This document shows, in pieces, positions 63,535 to 64,000 of a stretch of DNA of 64,000 nt. The notes below the pieces were generated by a model. The model was not told the origin of the DNA. It saw only the letters and a list, made by a program, of their open reading frames with translations, and did no database searches. This stretch comes from Streptomyces sp. NRRL F-5123 (lineage in GTDB: Bacteria; Actinomycetota; Actinomycetes; Streptomycetales; Streptomycetaceae), in assembly GCF_000721495.1 (NCBI RefSeq), contig NZ_JOHY01000037.1, positions 62,001 through 126,000 on the forward strand, given 5' to 3'. Position numbers and translations under genes: made by a program. Position 1 is the first letter of the stretch, and every line of letters starts with the position of its first letter.

Positions 63535-64000
63535 TTGTCGTTCTCCTGCTGCTCGTCCTGCCCCTGCTCCGGTTCCGGCGAAGGCTCCGGCGACGGTTCC
63601 GGTTCCGGTTCCGGTTCCGGCGACGCCTCCGGCGACGCCTCCGGCTGCGGCTCCGGCAACGGCTCCGCCGAGGGCTCCGGCTGCGCCTGCTCCCCGCCCG
63701 CGTCGAAGGGCTCGCCGAGGTACGCGGCGATGACCCGCTCGTCCTGCTGGACGACCTCGGAGCTGCCCTCGACCAGCTTCTCGCCCTGCACGAGCACGGC
63801 GACGCGGTCGCACAGGTTGAAGATGAAGCGCATGTCGTGCTCGATGACGAGCACGGCGACACCCTGGTCCCGGACGGCGAAGACCAGTTCCTCGGTGGCC
63901 CGGGTCTCCTGCGGGTTCATGCCCGCGGTCGGCTCGTCGAGCAGCAGCAGACCGGGCTCGCTCGCGAGCGCGCGGGCGATCTCCAGCTTGCGCTGCTCGC
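63531..64000 (-). CDS. livG: Branched-chain amino acid ABC transporter, ATP-binding protein LivG (partial, N terminus beyond right edge) with unusual acidic tail
   Basis: The last 155 residues of LivG. Visible are the end of the ABC signature (QRKLEIARALASEPGLLLLDEPTAGMNPQE, given in parts: EQRKLEIARAL and LLLLDEPTAGMNP), the switch histidine LVIEHDMRFIF, and CDRVAVLVQGEKLVEG with the LivG-type end VIAAYLGEPFD. About 50 further residues follow that are almost only Pro, Glu, Ser, Gln and Ala (EPEPEPEPSPEPSPEPE), absent from ordinary LivG. They may be disordered. The GTG/ATG start is outside the window. Confidence 0.9.
   Translation of the reverse strand, partial: EQRKLEIARALASEPGLLLLDEPTAGMNPQETRATEELVFAVRDQGVAVLVIEHDMRFIFNLCDRVAVLVQGEKLVEGSSEVVQQDERVIAAYLGEPFDAGGEQAQPEPSAEPLPEPQPEASPEASPEPEPEPEPSPEPSPEPEQGQDEQQENDK

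Overview
The window is chromosomal DNA of a high-GC actinomycete, almost certainly a Streptomyces or a close relative in the Streptomycetaceae. The evidence is the very high G+C at third codon positions, the frequent GTG and TTG starts, the whiA-yvcK-rapZ-uvrC order, mycothiol-type enzymes, several SARP/AfsR-like regulators, an RppA-type type III polyketide synthase, and housekeeping genes whose sequences match the Streptomyces form of each family as I remember them. No database search was possible.

Left flank (1-19,144) is core genome. It holds the N-terminal part of gap, then a tightly overlapped operon read leftwards (uvrC, rapZ, yvcK, whiA), a Rieske lipoprotein coupled to uvrA, a mycothiol-dependent isomerase-like gene and a metallo-beta-lactamase-fold hydrolase, a CtaG-like membrane protein, TerC, two TerD-family genes (one fused to an apparently dead FtsK-like ATPase), uvrB and an O6-alkylguanine methyltransferase.

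The accessory block (about 19,220-44,888) is a biosynthetic gene cluster that I read as a prenylated naphthoquinone (meroterpenoid) pathway. RppA should make 1,3,6,8-tetrahydroxynaphthalene. A cupin of the quinone-forming monooxygenase type could oxidise it to flaviolin. A DegT-type aminotransferase could install an amine, as in the amino-flaviolin route known from furaquinocin and naphterpin. Methylation, an FAD hydroxylase, a polyprenyl diphosphate synthase and an ABBA aromatic prenyltransferase would follow. A DxDD class II terpene cyclase-like protein and a Tat-exported berberine-bridge-type flavoenzyme suggest terpene or oxidative cyclisation. An MMPL protein is the likely exporter. There are three SARP-family regulators, two very small genes, SARP-type 11-bp-period direct repeats at several promoters, one normal adenylate-forming ligase, and one remarkable fusion (MbtH, then an adenylation domain, then a beta-lactamase-like domain) in which the catalytic motifs of both enzyme domains look destroyed. 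The product is not one I can name.

Right flank (45,067-64,000) returns to core genome: a TPR protein, coaE (with a short C terminus), a PAC2 protein, rpsA with a clear promoter and terminator, a methyltransferase, hrpB, a lytic transglycosylase, polA, a molybdopterin oxidoreductase, a hotdog thioesterase, a tRNA-like gene with a CAA anticodon but class I shape followed by an HTH/LAGLIDADG-like gene, the ANTAR response regulator pdtaR, and the branched-chain amino acid ABC genes livF and livG (livG runs off the right edge). Intergenic repeats are concentrated at 50.2-53.5 kb and 62.7 kb.
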